This document shows, one piece after another, positions 1-8,310 of a DNA stretch of 64,000 nt. The stretch's first letter is position 1; every line of letters begins with the position of its first letter. The position numbers and the translations under genes were made by a program. This DNA is from Deinococcus aerius (GTDB lineage: Bacteria; Deinococcota; Deinococci; Deinococcales; Deinococcaceae): the NCBI RefSeq assembly GCF_002897375.1, contig NZ_BFAG01000002.1, positions 346,867-410,866 of the forward strand. The letters are read 5' to 3'. Under the pieces are notes generated by a model. The model was not told the origin of the DNA. It worked only from the letters and a program-made list of their open reading frames with translations, and made no database searches.

Positions 1-647
1 CCGTTCTCGACCTTCTCCGGGGGAGTCCGCACCGTGAGGCCCGCCTGAAAGCTGACGGTGGTGTGGGCCGGGAAGCGGAGCACGAGTGGAGCGGGGAGAC
101 CGGGGCGACGGAGCAGGGGGGCAAGGGTTTCACCCTGGACGTCGCTGTAGGCGGTCATGTAGGGGCGGTTGTAGCCGCTCTGAATGATCTCGTGAATCGC
201 CGCCCTGACTGCGATATGGGACCAGTCGCTGCGGCTGATGACTTCAGCTTCCTTGCGTTCACGTTCCAGCTCGACCGGCAGCGTGAAGCGCACGAAGGCG
301 GAGAGTCTCATGCCTCGCTTGGGATCCCAGCGGTGCAGGGCGCGCCAGAGGCTGATCAGCGCGGCGCTGTGGGCGGCGGAGAAGCTGACGAAGTGGCCTG
401 CCTGTTCACGTGCCGCCAGTAGGGCGATGGGACTGAGCGCGCGGTGCAGCAGCGTGTAGGCGTACTCCTTCTGGAGTGCCGTGTTGTCCTCGCTCGCCAG
501 GATGCCCGCAAGCCGGAGCGTTTCCCCATCACTGAGCAGGACGAAGTCCTGTTCGGCGGTGCGGCGGGCGAGTTCGAAGTCGTCCGCGGGAGTGGGGAAG
601 GCAGGAGCGGCGGTACGACTGTTGAGCTTGGAGGTCAGGGTGGCCAT
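1..647 (-). CDS. Sigma-70 region 2-like protein, partial (runs off the left edge)
   Basis: The frame is open from the ATG at 647 to the window edge (215 codons, no stop). A purine-rich AGAGGAG lies about eight bases before the ATG. Around residues 99-119 it reads LWRALHRWDPKRGMRLSAF, which resembles sigma-70 region 2 (a helix followed by W/F-D-P-x-R-G-x-x-F-S). It may therefore be an alternative sigma factor or a sigma-derived regulator. The -10 and -35 recognition parts cannot be judged because the C-terminus is missing. It is the last gene of a minus-strand series starting at 3429, and a G/C hairpin like those of its neighbours precedes it. The family call is inference from one motif. Confidence 0.6.
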   Translation of the reverse strand, partial: MATLTSKLNSRTAAPAFPTPADDFELARRTAEQDFVLLSDGETLRLAGILASEDNTALQKEYAYTLLHRALSPIALLAAREQAGHFVSFSAAHSAALISLWRALHRWDPKRGMRLSAFVRFTLPVELERERKEAEVISRSDWSHIAVRAAIHEIIQSGYNRPYMTAYSDVQGETLAPLLRRPGLPAPLVLRFPAHTTVSFQAGLTVRTPPEKVEN

Positions 648-746
648 GTGGGTACTCCTCTTCGAGGGTCGCTGTCGCGCCGCGCCCCCGGTGAACTGGA
701 GGCTGAGGACGCGCGGGGGCCCGGGGGACGTTGGCCCTTGCTGGAA

Positions 747-1820
747 CTAGACCGGCTGGAGGCTGGTCATCAGGAGTTTCTGGGTGCTGCTCGGGAAAGC
801 GACGGTCGCGGCTTCTCCCAGCGCGGTCGAGCTGACGGTGAGGATGTCACCCCGTCCGTAGATGGGGTGGGCCACCTGCTGCCCGATCTCGAAGGCCGGA
901 GGATTTGGCGCACGCTCGCGGAGAGGGTGGCTCGTGGGTCGTTCCGCGGGGGTCAGAAGCGTCCGGGGGCCACTCTCGAAAGACACCCGGGTCATCTCAC
1001 CCAGCACGGTGACAACCTTCTGGAGAACAGTTCCTTCTCCGAACTTCGGGTGGACGATCCTCTGGAGGTCTTCTTCCAAGGCTGCCCTCGCCTGCTCACG
1101 CACGCTCGCCTCGGGGACAATGGCAGTGCAGTGCTCGAAATCCACGATGAGGCACGGGCCGTGCTTCATCTCGGTCTTGCCGCGCAGAACACCGCTGCCG
1201 AACTCGGGGTGGTGAACCGTCGCGGTGGTCACGACCTGCTCGGCCTGCATCGGGCGTGTCATCTCTTCCCACCTTCGGTAGGTGTTGACGACCGGTTTGC
1301 CCTGCTCCACGGCATCCTTGACGCAGCCCGCGGTGCCACCGGCGCTGCCGTCGGAACACGCGAGGATCAGGTGAGCATGGTCGACCATGAACTCGTTGCG
1401 CCACTGCATCGCCGAGCGGATGTCCGCATCGGCCAGGTCGTCCGAACCCACACAGACCACCAGCGCGGCACGCTTCAGGAGACCGTGGTGGCGTTCCTGG
1501 TCGAGTTGCGGCCAGCGCGAGGCCTGGCGGGGGAACGGCAGGGCGGCGACGTAGGGAATTCGCAGCCCGAGAGCGGCGGCCGCCAGGGCGGTGTCCCAGC
1601 CGAGCGCCATTCCCGTGATGACGACGTCGGGCCTGAGCTTAAGGAGGTAACCCCTGGCCACCTCGATGAGCGCTTCGAGGGCCTCCAGGCTGAACCCACC
1701 GAGTTTGTCGGGCCGGTGTCCGGTTCCGGCAATCACGAACTTCCCGGTCAGGAAGTCGGTCGCGCCGGGGTGGCTGGGACGCAGGGCGGTGAGGTCGCCC
1801 AGCAGGATCGTCTTGTCCAT
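747..1820 (-). CDS. YpsA-type SLOG protein with three C-terminal Tudor-like repeats
   Basis: 357 aa from the ATG at 1820, which follows AAGGAGA; a longer in-frame start at 1931 has no such site. Residues 24-185 look like a SLOG Rossmann domain of the YpsA/DUF1273 type: a GTGHRP loop, ITGMALGWDTA near 69-79, RNEFMVDHAHLILA near 141-154, and a GGT turn near 161. SLOG domains bind nucleotides or nucleotide-like ligands and occur in conflict and signalling systems. The C-terminus holds three units of the form HPxFGxGxVL at about residues 204, 257 and 318. These resemble the Tudor-like tail of UvrD/PcrA helicases that binds RNA polymerase or nucleic acid. The fusion is unusual and its function is not known. 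Confidence 0.65.
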   Translation of the reverse strand: MDKTILLGDLTALRPSHPGATDFLTGKFVIAGTGHRPDKLGGFSLEALEALIEVARGYLLKLRPDVVITGMALGWDTALAAAALGLRIPYVAALPFPRQASRWPQLDQERHHGLLKRAALVVCVGSDDLADADIRSAMQWRNEFMVDHAHLILACSDGSAGGTAGCVKDAVEQGKPVVNTYRRWEEMTRPMQAEQVVTTATVHHPEFGSGVLRGKTEMKHGPCLIVDFEHCTAIVPEASVREQARAALEEDLQRIVHPKFGEGTVLQKVVTVLGEMTRVSFESGPRTLLTPAERPTSHPLRERAPNPPAFEIGQQVAHPIYGRGDILTVSSTALGEAATVAFPSSTQKLLMTSLQPV

Positions 1821-1834
1821 CGCAGGTCTCCTTG

Positions 1835-1864
1835 CCGGGGGCGCGTGTCGCGTCACCCCCCCGG
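1835..1864 (-). promoter_or_regulatory. G/C hairpin in the leader of the SLOG gene
   Basis: CCGGGGG at 1835-1841 pairs with CCCCCGG at 1858-1864. On the minus strand the hairpin starts after CAAGA and its 3' arm runs straight into the AAGGAG ribosome binding site. It could modulate translation or protect processed ends. A near-copy stands before the membrane-protein gene (2156-2188). Confidence 0.45.
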
Positions 1865-1937
1865 TCTTGTCTGGGAGGGTGACGGTGGCGTCCACCCGAA
1901 AGCGGAAAACTGTAGGCAGAAGGAGCGACACCCCAGC

Positions 1938-2141
1938 CTATCGGCGAAGAACGGTCCGCCAGAACAGGTAGAAACCGATGCATGCTCCGTAGAGAAGCAG
2001 GGTGGTCATCAGTGCGGCGGCCAGCAGGTTCATGCGCTCACTCTCCGGGACCGTGAAGGACCCCAGGATGATGAACAGCGCGAACACCGTGCAGCCGATG
2101 CAGCCGAACAAGCCCACCCAAGCCTCGAGCTTAGGGGACAT
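1938..2141 (-). CDS. Small two-helix membrane protein
   Basis: 67 aa from the ATG at 2141, with GAGGAGA seven bases upstream. Two hydrophobic segments are visible, roughly residues 9-28 and 37-61, separated by a short polar stretch (VPESER). No known family was recognised. It lies between the SLOG gene and the 399-residue gene on the same strand and shares their leader hairpin architecture, so co-regulation is likely. The function is unknown. Confidence 0.55.
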   Translation of the reverse strand: MSPKLEAWVGLFGCIGCTVFALFIILGSFTVPESERMNLLAAALMTTLLLYGACIGFYLFWRTVLRR

Positions 2142-2155
2142 TCCTGTTCTCCTCG

Positions 2156-2188
2156 CCGGGGGTCCACGTCTCGCGCCGCTCCCCCCGG
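2156..2188 (-). promoter_or_regulatory. G/C hairpin in the leader of the small membrane protein gene
   Basis: CCGGGGG (2156-2162) pairs with CCCCCGG (2182-2188). On the minus strand it is preceded by CAAGA and followed directly by GAGGAG. It closely matches the hairpin at 1835-1864. Confidence 0.45.
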
Positions 2189-2229
2189 TCTTGCATGGAG
2201 AGCTCTGAGCCGCGAGGCTCTGGGCGGGA

Positions 2230-3429
2230 TCAGTACAGGCCGTTGTGCCTGGTCCAGGAGGCGTCAAGCGCCGCCCTGGGCTTGCCTTGACGGGTGAGAT
2301 TGTGGGCGAGGATCTCGTCCACTTCTCCGAGGCTGCACACCTCGCCCACCAGCTCGGCGAGACGCACCTGCAGTTCCGCACGGGCGACTGGAACGTCGGT
2401 ACCGCTGGGCATCCGCTCGCACCAGCGCATCTGCAGCCGGGCAGGTTTGAACTCCCACCCGGCAAGTTGCACGGCCACGGTCTTCAGGCCGAGACGACGG
2501 GCGGCCATGACGGCAGCCCTGCCGACGAGGTCGTCGGTGTCGGCGGCCACCACCGGCACCTGCTTGCGCTTCAAGGCGGCGGTGAAGAGTTCGACCAGCC
2601 GGTCGAATGCCTCGGCCTTGAGGGTGCGGGGCACCCGGAGGCTCTCCCAGTCACCTGTGACGAACAGGGCGCCGGCCAGCGCTTCTTCCACCCTGTGGTG
2701 CAGGGCGCGGGGCTGCACGCTTCTGCCCGGCTGCGGGTCCGGCTCGTACCAGGCTTGCGCCCGAAACGTTCCGTAATCGCGTACGGGATTGCCCCCATGG
2801 CCGCGGCCCAGCGCTTCGAGCCGGGCCAACAATTCGGGGTCGGGATTCCCCGCTGCCAGCAGTTGCACGGCGGCCTCCTCGGCGTTGTCGGCAAAGATGC
2901 CGAGCGCCTTAAGGTCGGCGTCCACACCTTGCAGCTCGTGCTCGGCGTGCGCCCAGTCCCGCTGAGCTTCAACGGCGTGGGCCTGCGCCTGCATCTCCTC
3001 AGCGTCAAGCGTGTAGCCCACGCCATGCAGGCTCTGAAGCGCGGCGAGTGCCGTGTAATCCACGTCGCCCTGGGTCAGGCCGTAGTGGACGCTGGGCTGG
3101 AGCATGTCGTCCCGACGGACGAACACCTTGCCGCGCCCGGGCACCATGACGTCGCCTTCCTTGATGTTCTTCGCCGTGGCGAAGACGGCGCGGATGACCA
3201 CGTCCCGGGCCTTGGATTCCCACTGACTCCTCGCGGCGGGCACGGCCCCCACGGCCGCACCCTTCTTGAAGGCCAGGGGCACCATCGCCTGGAGCCACGC
3301 GGCGGTGTCCTCGTGGGCGAGGAGCGCCCCGTAGAGCTTCTCGTCGATGTTCGCCCCGGGCTGCTGGCGAGCACGGGCCAGCAGCTCGACGAGGCTGACG
3401 GGGAAAACCGCCGCATCATGTACACTCAT
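2230..3429 (-). CDS. Hypothetical protein, 399 aa
   Basis: The ATG at 3429 follows a GAAAGGAAA ribosome binding site. Codon use is strongly coding (G/C third positions). No family was recognised. The middle (about residues 150-200) is helical and charged. Near the C-terminus, around residues 295-325, AADTDDLVGRAA followed by LGLKTVAV suggests an alpha/beta unit. It is the first gene of the minus-strand series 3429 to 1 and transcribes away from the iterons. Its position next to the origin suggests a replicon-maintenance role, but nothing in the sequence proves this. Confidence 0.55.
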   Translation of the reverse strand: MSVHDAAVFPVSLVELLARARQQPGANIDEKLYGALLAHEDTAAWLQAMVPLAFKKGAAVGAVPAARSQWESKARDVVIRAVFATAKNIKEGDVMVPGRGKVFVRRDDMLQPSVHYGLTQGDVDYTALAALQSLHGVGYTLDAEEMQAQAHAVEAQRDWAHAEHELQGVDADLKALGIFADNAEEAAVQLLAAGNPDPELLARLEALGRGHGGNPVRDYGTFRAQAWYEPDPQPGRSVQPRALHHRVEEALAGALFVTGDWESLRVPRTLKAEAFDRLVELFTAALKRKQVPVVAADTDDLVGRAAVMAARRLGLKTVAVQLAGWEFKPARLQMRWCERMPSGTDVPVARAELQVRLAELVGEVCSLGEVDEILAHNLTRQGKPRAALDASWTRHNGLY

Positions 3430-3505
3430 CGCGTTTCCTTTCGCTCGCCGTCAGGGGGGTTGATCGCCCCTCGACCCTGACCGCGAGTCTCGGAGAGAAA
3501 CAACC

Positions 3506-3560
3506 CCTTCCCGCGTGGGAAGGAAACGGTGGCACTCCACATCTGCAAATGTGGGGTGCC
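3506..3560. repeat. Two hairpins upstream of the 399-aa gene
   Basis: CCTTCCC (3506-3512) pairs with GGGAAGG (3517-3523) around a GCGT loop. GGCACTCCACAT (3531-3542) pairs with ATGTGGGGTGCC (3549-3560) around CTGCAA, 11 of 12 positions matching. Both lie in the probable 5' leader of the minus-strand gene starting at 3429. Confidence 0.5.
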
Positions 3561-4020
3561 GCTGCACTTGAGGGGCCCGGGCGATCCGGGGATCCTCCCC
3601 GAGGGAGGCTGGCATGAGGTCCGCCGCGCACGTTGCCGGGCCGGCGGGTTCAACAGGGGATCCTGCTGGTAAGCCGAGCATAGCAGGGGAGGCAGATCGG
3701 TGCCACGGACTACGGCAGAGGGAGTGCCGTTCGCCTGCACGTCATAGATGTGGACCGTGCAGGCCTCTGCGAGCCTTCATGGGGAAACGGACCTCACTGA
3801 TTCCCGCTAAGCCTCTAAGGGCCGCCACTGGGCCAACCCGAAGAGAACACCCCTGGGTGGAGGGTTCCTGCCCTATGGCTTCTGCCCGGTGGAATCTCCT
3901 CAACCGAGATGACCCTCTTGACTGTTGATTCTTCAAAAAGAAAAAAGAGTAGAAAACATATGATGATCATCATCAGGGCGCTCAGGCTGAGTACGGCCTG
4001 GCGCGCCTTTTTCGGGCTGA
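3561..4020. other. Non-coding origin flank with an AT-rich stretch
   Basis: No convincing gene. Bases 3925-3975 are far richer in A and T than the surroundings (TTCTTCAAAAAGAAAAAAG, then ATATGATGATCATCATC). They sit directly beside the iterons, so this is the natural candidate for the DNA-unwinding element of the origin. Confidence 0.45.
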
Positions 4021-4367
4021 TCCTGCAAAGTGTCGGAGATAGGTCCTGCAAAGTGTCGGAGGTGGGTCCGGTCAATCCCGCAAAGTGTCGGTGGAACGTC
4101 CAGGATAGCTGCCCCTGAGTCCTACAAAGTGTCGGGGGCGACTCCTGCAAAGTGTCGGAGGGAGAGGGAGGGTATTCCAGTCCTGTCCTGCAAAGTGTCG
4201 GGGGCGACTCCTACAAAGTGTCGGAGGGAGAGGGAGGGTATTCCAGTCCTGTCCTGCAAAGTGTCGGGGGCGACTCCTACAAAGTGTCGGAGGCTCCTAC
4301 GGCCATTCCCGCAAAGTGTCGGAGGGAGCTCTCCTGCCTCTGTCCGCCAAGTCCCGCAAAATGTCGG
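4021..4367 (+). repeat. Iteron array, probable replication origin
   Basis: Eleven copies of TCCYRCAAARTGTCGG start at 4021, 4044, 4076, 4120, 4143, 4186, 4209, 4252, 4275, 4307 and 4352. Copies 5-6 and 7-8 lie inside a 66-bp direct repeat that starts a third time at 4275. The first ten copies carry GTGTCGG; the last is a variant with ATGTCGG. Iterons of this size next to a Rep gene are initiator binding sites for replication and copy control. The array lies just past the 3' end of repA and beside an AT-rich stretch. Confidence 0.85.
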
Positions 4368-4448
4368 AAGCGAAGGTGGAGCAGTGAAAACGGGGCGCCC
4401 CCGTCACCTGCTCTGACGGGGACCACAGTAAGTTGAACAGAGACAGAA

Positions 4449-5819
4449 TCAGGGGGTGGGTTGCTCCCAACCTGAGATCTGGCCTTCGATCTGGGGCCTT
4501 TCGAGCGAACGCAGTTGGAGAAGGTCCAGGGTGCTGATGCGCCCATCCAAGTACAGCTTCACCGCCCGGTCACGCAGGGGCCGCAGGGCTCCTGTTTCCT
4601 CGAATCTCTGTCCAAGGGCCATAAGCGCGGACTCTGGTTTCCTCTCCACCGGAGCCGGGTCTTCCTCATCGGCTGTGGGCAAGGGTGGAGGAGCAGGCCG
4701 CCGCGCACTGGACGTTTTCTCCGCGACCTCCACCGGGTACTTGTCCGGGTCGCGAAGCATATCCACTAGGAGGCCCTGGCGGTTCTTGACCTTGCCCTTG
4801 TAGGCAGTCTTCATCAAGGCCTCGAAACGTGTCAGAGTTTGATGCACGTGCGCTGCGGTGTACTGCACGGCCAATTCCAGGGCAGCCTTGCTGCTGAGAT
4901 ACTGCGACAAGAGTTGAGCCGCCTCCGGATCGGCCATCCGCACCTCTTCCTCAGCGAAGGTGTACGTGAAGGTTTTTTGCCGCCCCCGCCCCTCGGTCTC
5001 GACGGTCGCAAGGTAGCCGCTTTCCATCAACGCCTCGTGGGCGGGGATCAGGGCGCGCTCGATAAGGGAGGGCAGGTTGCGACCGTCCATCTGGTGCGAC
5101 AGTCCCAGGTGCTCAGCCCAACTCAGGAGGGGAAGTCTGACTTCCTTGGGTGGCGTGCCGTTCTCGGCAAGGTTCGTGCGGAGCATGGAGAGTGCCCTGT
5201 AAACACTGCGACTCATCGGCTGCTTGAGCCGGCCGAGCAGGGCGCTGTCGAGGGGTCGGACGTACCCGGAGCGAATGCTCTGCATCAGCTCCGGGTCGAG
5301 GCGAATAACGAGCAGCGTCTTCGCCTGCCAACGGCCGATGTCCTCGACCTTTTCGGTGTTGTCTGCCTGCCAGTGCTTGGCGACCAAGTTGAAATCCACT
5401 GTCCGCCAGTCGCGCTTGCCTTGGTCGTACCAACACTCGGTGATGGTGAAGGTGCTGCGCTTGAGCCGGTGGAGGGCGCGTTGCACCTCGCCGTAGCTCC
5501 TGGCGTTGTCCGGAAGGCAGCTCAGCTTCAGCAGCTCGCTGGCGCTGATGCGGATCTCGCCGCCCGGTCTCGTGTTCTGGAGCACGGCGGCGCTGATCAG
5601 GCCCAGCAACACATCGTTGTCGATCCCGTGCGGTACCACGTCGTTGAGGTCGGCCGTGCACTCGACGGTCATCGTGCCCAGCGCGTCGAGCGCGAGTTCC
5701 TTGCGCCAGCCCTTGAGCGTGGTGCGGTTCTGCGCCAGGACCAGGTTGAGACGGGCGAGGTTCAGCTCGTCGTGCCTCTCCTTGAGCATCACGCGTGAGT
5801 TCCCCACCGAGAGCAACAT
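4449..5819 (-). CDS. repA: Replication initiator protein A (RepA family)
   Basis: 456 aa; the ATG at 5819 has GAGGAG about eleven bases upstream. The first 300 residues have the look of the plasmid replication initiator A (RPA) family: an N-terminal helical region, the block SLLRTNLAE-like at about 240 (here SMLRTNLAE), and paired winged-helix segments including LIERALIPAHEALMESGYL. The C-terminal 120 residues are more variable. It would bind the eleven iterons just downstream of its stop and open the origin. It is the last gene of an operon that begins near 10204, only 16 bases after the primase-polymerase gene. Confidence 0.8.
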   Translation of the reverse strand: MLLSVGNSRVMLKERHDELNLARLNLVLAQNRTTLKGWRKELALDALGTMTVECTADLNDVVPHGIDNDVLLGLISAAVLQNTRPGGEIRISASELLKLSCLPDNARSYGEVQRALHRLKRSTFTITECWYDQGKRDWRTVDFNLVAKHWQADNTEKVEDIGRWQAKTLLVIRLDPELMQSIRSGYVRPLDSALLGRLKQPMSRSVYRALSMLRTNLAENGTPPKEVRLPLLSWAEHLGLSHQMDGRNLPSLIERALIPAHEALMESGYLATVETEGRGRQKTFTYTFAEEEVRMADPEAAQLLSQYLSSKAALELAVQYTAAHVHQTLTRFEALMKTAYKGKVKNRQGLLVDMLRDPDKYPVEVAEKTSSARRPAPPPLPTADEEDPAPVERKPESALMALGQRFEETGALRPLRDRAVKLYLDGRISTLDLLQLRSLERPQIEGQISGWEQPTP

Positions 5820-5835
5820 GAGCTGAGTGTACTCC

Positions 5836-6957
5836 TCATCTCCTTCTCCTCAAGAACAGAATGAGGCGTCGCGTTCCCGGAAGACTCACGCCCTGCTGGA
5901 GTTGCATGGCGGCCTCGCGGGCCGCAGCGGGATTCAGCCCCAGACTTCGCAGGGCGCCCGCGGCGCGCTCCTCACTTTCGCGGGCATAGGTGGCCGCGAT
6001 GAGCCGGGCGAGCTGGACGCGCTCTTCCAGGGTGAGCTGCGGCAGCACGCGCCGGGCCTCGTCGAGTGGGTCCGTGACCGTCCCGCTTCTGTGCGCCAGC
6101 CTCGGGCGCGCGGGCGCGCGGTAGGCGCTCTCCAGGCTGGCGAGCGCGTGCCGGCGAGTGTAGGGGTCGTGTCGACCGCGTGCGTCCTGCTGCCCGACCC
6201 CGTCGGTGTAGTCCATCATCACGGGCCGGGCGTCCTCCAGGGCGTATCCCGCCTTTTTCAGTTCACGGGCGAGCCAGTACCCGGCGTTGTTCCGCGCACC
6301 GGAAGCCCGGTTCAGCGCTTCCCGCAACAGGGTCGGCGCGTCCTCGCCGGCCCTCAGCTTGCTCGGGTCGAGTTCCGGCAATTCCGGCGGGGGCGGGCAG
6401 GTGAGGCCCGTCCACAGGGCTACCGCCTCGGGCAGACACGCGGGGTCGAGCAACGCCTCGCTGAGGAGCTGGTACCTCCCGTTGGCCAGAACGCTCGGGG
6501 GCAGGACGATCATCCCGCCGTCCCCCCGGACATCCAGTCCGGGGAACGGCGGGTTCTTGAAGCTGCCGCTGGCGAGCGTCCGGACCTTCCAGCCCGGATG
6601 CGGGAAGTACAGGTGCGGGGACCCGCCCCCCGAGAGGGCGCTGGGAACCAGGCCCCACGCCTTCAGGAGCGCCCAGCCCGCCGCTCCGTCCAGGTCGATC
6701 ACGACCCGGCGGCTGACCGTCCCGGTGACGCCCGCCATGCCCGGGACGCGGCGCCGGGGGTGGAACCACTCACGCAGCAGGTCCGGGCTCACCCGCTCCT
6801 GCTGGAACCCCCGCCAGGCGGGCACCCGCCTCCCCTCGTCGTTGACGGTGTAGTGCCCCGTCTCGACCATGACGGTGTGCGGCCCCTTGAACGGGTGAAC
6901 CGGGATCACGTTCCACCCCACCTCCAGGGCACGCCGGGCCTGTTCCAGCAGGTTCAT
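5836..6957 (-). CDS. Primase-polymerase (bifunctional prim-pol domain protein)
   Basis: 373 aa. Hallmarks of the archaeo-eukaryotic primase-like prim-pol domain are visible: GWNVIPVHPFKG near residue 14, the metal-binding VVIDLDG near 100, SGGGSPHLYF near 125, and LDVRGDGGMIVLPPS near 152. These enzymes make primers and extend them. No helicase domain is present, so it would act with a host or separately encoded helicase. The C-terminal 170 residues are helical and uncharacterised. Its start codon overlaps the end of the 160-residue gene (ATGA), and repA follows after 16 bases, which places it in the replication operon. Confidence 0.8.
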   Translation of the reverse strand: MNLLEQARRALEVGWNVIPVHPFKGPHTVMVETGHYTVNDEGRRVPAWRGFQQERVSPDLLREWFHPRRRVPGMAGVTGTVSRRVVIDLDGAAGWALLKAWGLVPSALSGGGSPHLYFPHPGWKVRTLASGSFKNPPFPGLDVRGDGGMIVLPPSVLANGRYQLLSEALLDPACLPEAVALWTGLTCPPPPELPELDPSKLRAGEDAPTLLREALNRASGARNNAGYWLARELKKAGYALEDARPVMMDYTDGVGQQDARGRHDPYTRRHALASLESAYRAPARPRLAHRSGTVTDPLDEARRVLPQLTLEERVQLARLIAATYARESEERAAGALRSLGLNPAAAREAAMQLQQGVSLPGTRRLILFLRRRR

Positions 6958-7436
6958 GCGGATTGCCGCTCGTCCGACGGGTCCCCCGTGGTCTCGGTGC
7001 TCGCCCCTGCGGGTGTGGCCGGCAGCGCCTGGGCAGGAGGCGCTTTCCCCCGGGCTGGTTTCTCGCCGCTTTCCTTCCCCGGGTCCCTGCCCGCGTCATG
7101 GCCCTGGAGCTGCCGGGCCTTGGCGGCCAGCAGGGCGAACATTTCCGGCGTGCACCCGGCGTAGGTTTCGCGCGTCGCGACCTTGCCCTCGTCGTGCCGG
7201 AAATCGAGCACCTGCGCGACCGTCTCCTTGTGCCACCGCCGGAACCGCTCATCATCGAGGATTGCGTAGGACAGGAAGTCCAGGCGGTGCCTTCCACAGC
7301 GCAGGGTCTGCTCCTTCCCGGGGATGGCGTCGAATCGGCCTTGTGAGAACGCCTCCTGAAAGCGCTGGAGGTACAGCTGAAGGTAACCGGGGTGGTCGAA
7401 TTGAGCCGTCATTTCGGTCAGATCAGTGATGCGCAT
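6954..7436 (-). CDS. Hypothetical protein in the replication operon, 160 aa
   Basis: No family recognised. Residues 1-110 are a compact mixed region (LRCGRHRLDFLSYAILDDE). Residues 110-160 are a low-complexity Pro/Ala/Gly/Glu tail, probably disordered. It overlaps the GspE-N-like gene at its start by 14 bases and the primase-polymerase gene at its end by four, so the three are almost certainly translated from one message. A role in replication or its control is inferred from position only. Confidence 0.6.
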   Translation of the reverse strand: MRITDLTEMTAQFDHPGYLQLYLQRFQEAFSQGRFDAIPGKEQTLRCGRHRLDFLSYAILDDERFRRWHKETVAQVLDFRHDEGKVATRETYAGCTPEMFALLAAKARQLQGHDAGRDPGKESGEKPARGKAPPAQALPATPAGASTETTGDPSDERQSA

Positions 7437-8310
7437 GGGACCGTCCTCGTTTTTGGATGAGGCTGCGGATGACGGTGCGGGTGGTGATCTCGTAGGCCAC
7501 CGGCCAGCCGCTCAGGCGCCGCAGGTGGAGACCGAGGAGGTCGTCGGGTGCGGTGGCCGTCAGGACCACCAGCGTGCCCCGCTCCCGGTCCAGCCGCAGG
7601 GGATAGAGGTCGTGCCGGCGGATGGCCTCCTCCGGCAGGAGGTGTTCCTCGAGCGTCACGGGCGCGTGCCGGTAGAGGGGGAGGTTCAGGTGGTCGGCCA
7701 GGGCAGCCGCGTAGTCGTCCTCGCTGATCAAGCCGTCACCCAGCAGCCCCGCTTCCCGGCCCTGGTACAGCCGCATCTCTGCCCCGGGGATCAGTCCGGT
7801 GACCGCGAGGCGGTCGGCCAGACTCAGCGGCCCGGCCAGCGCCTCGGGATAGGTGAGGCGCAGACAGCGGCGGTACAGGTCGGGGGGCAGGACCGAGCAG
7901 GCCAGGTCCCCGCCTCCGGTTAGTGAAATCGCGTGTGCACGTTCCTGAAGCCGCGAGTCGCTGAGGTCGAGGAAAGGGTCGGGAGACAGCAGGCGCAGGG
8001 TTTCCCCCTCGCGCCGCTGCGCCAGGGTGAGGGTGTCCAGCGCGAGGGGACGGGGAAGCACCGGTTCCACCCCGCCGCCTGGCCGGCGAATGGCTTCCTC
8101 GACCGTCTCGATATGGTTTAGGCGGGTGTAGACGGGGCGGCCATGCAGCCGGGCCAGACGGTGCCAGACGTCGTGGGTGTCGGCCGCGGTGCGTTCCAGG
8201 ACGCGCAGCAGCGTGCCTCCCAGGGTCTGCTGGGTGCGGAGGGCCGTGTCGGCCTCCTCCTCGCTCAGCAGCCCTCCGGCGTGCAGCAGTTCGAGCGTGT
8301 CCTCGGTCAT
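7423..8310 (-). CDS. GspE/PilB N-terminal (MshEN)-like protein without an ATPase domain
   Basis: 295 aa. The second half reads GLISEDDYAAALADHLNLPL, then LLPEEAIRRHDLYPLRLDRE, LVVLTATAPDDLLG and IRSLIQKRG. This is the order of elements in the N-terminal (MshEN/T2SSE-N) domain of type II secretion and type IV pilus ATPases. The first half (GLLSEEEADTALRTQQTLGG) looks like a degenerate second copy. No Walker motifs are present. In pili and secretion these domains bind nucleotides such as cyclic-di-GMP or partner proteins. Here the gene lies inside a plasmid replication operon, overlapping its upstream neighbour by four bases. A related domain occurs at 16640-18169. Confidence 0.55.
   Translation of the reverse strand: MTEDTLELLHAGGLLSEEEADTALRTQQTLGGTLLRVLERTAADTHDVWHRLARLHGRPVYTRLNHIETVEEAIRRPGGGVEPVLPRPLALDTLTLAQRREGETLRLLSPDPFLDLSDSRLQERAHAISLTGGGDLACSVLPPDLYRRCLRLTYPEALAGPLSLADRLAVTGLIPGAEMRLYQGREAGLLGDGLISEDDYAAALADHLNLPLYRHAPVTLEEHLLPEEAIRRHDLYPLRLDRERGTLVVLTATAPDDLLGLHLRRLSGWPVAYEITTRTVIRSLIQKRGRSHAHH

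Noticed and set aside
444..2297. A 617-codon plus-strand open frame
   Set aside because: It is antisense to the SLOG and membrane-protein genes, which have ribosome binding sites and recognisable motifs; long antisense frames are common at this GC content.
4021..4367. CRISPR array
   Set aside because: Units are 16 bases with uneven gaps, some as short as seven bases, and repeated spacers; the place next to repA fits iterons.
4030..4416. Open frames through the iterons encoding repeated peptides
   Set aside because: The repetition comes from the iterons; no start signal and no coding bias independent of the repeat.
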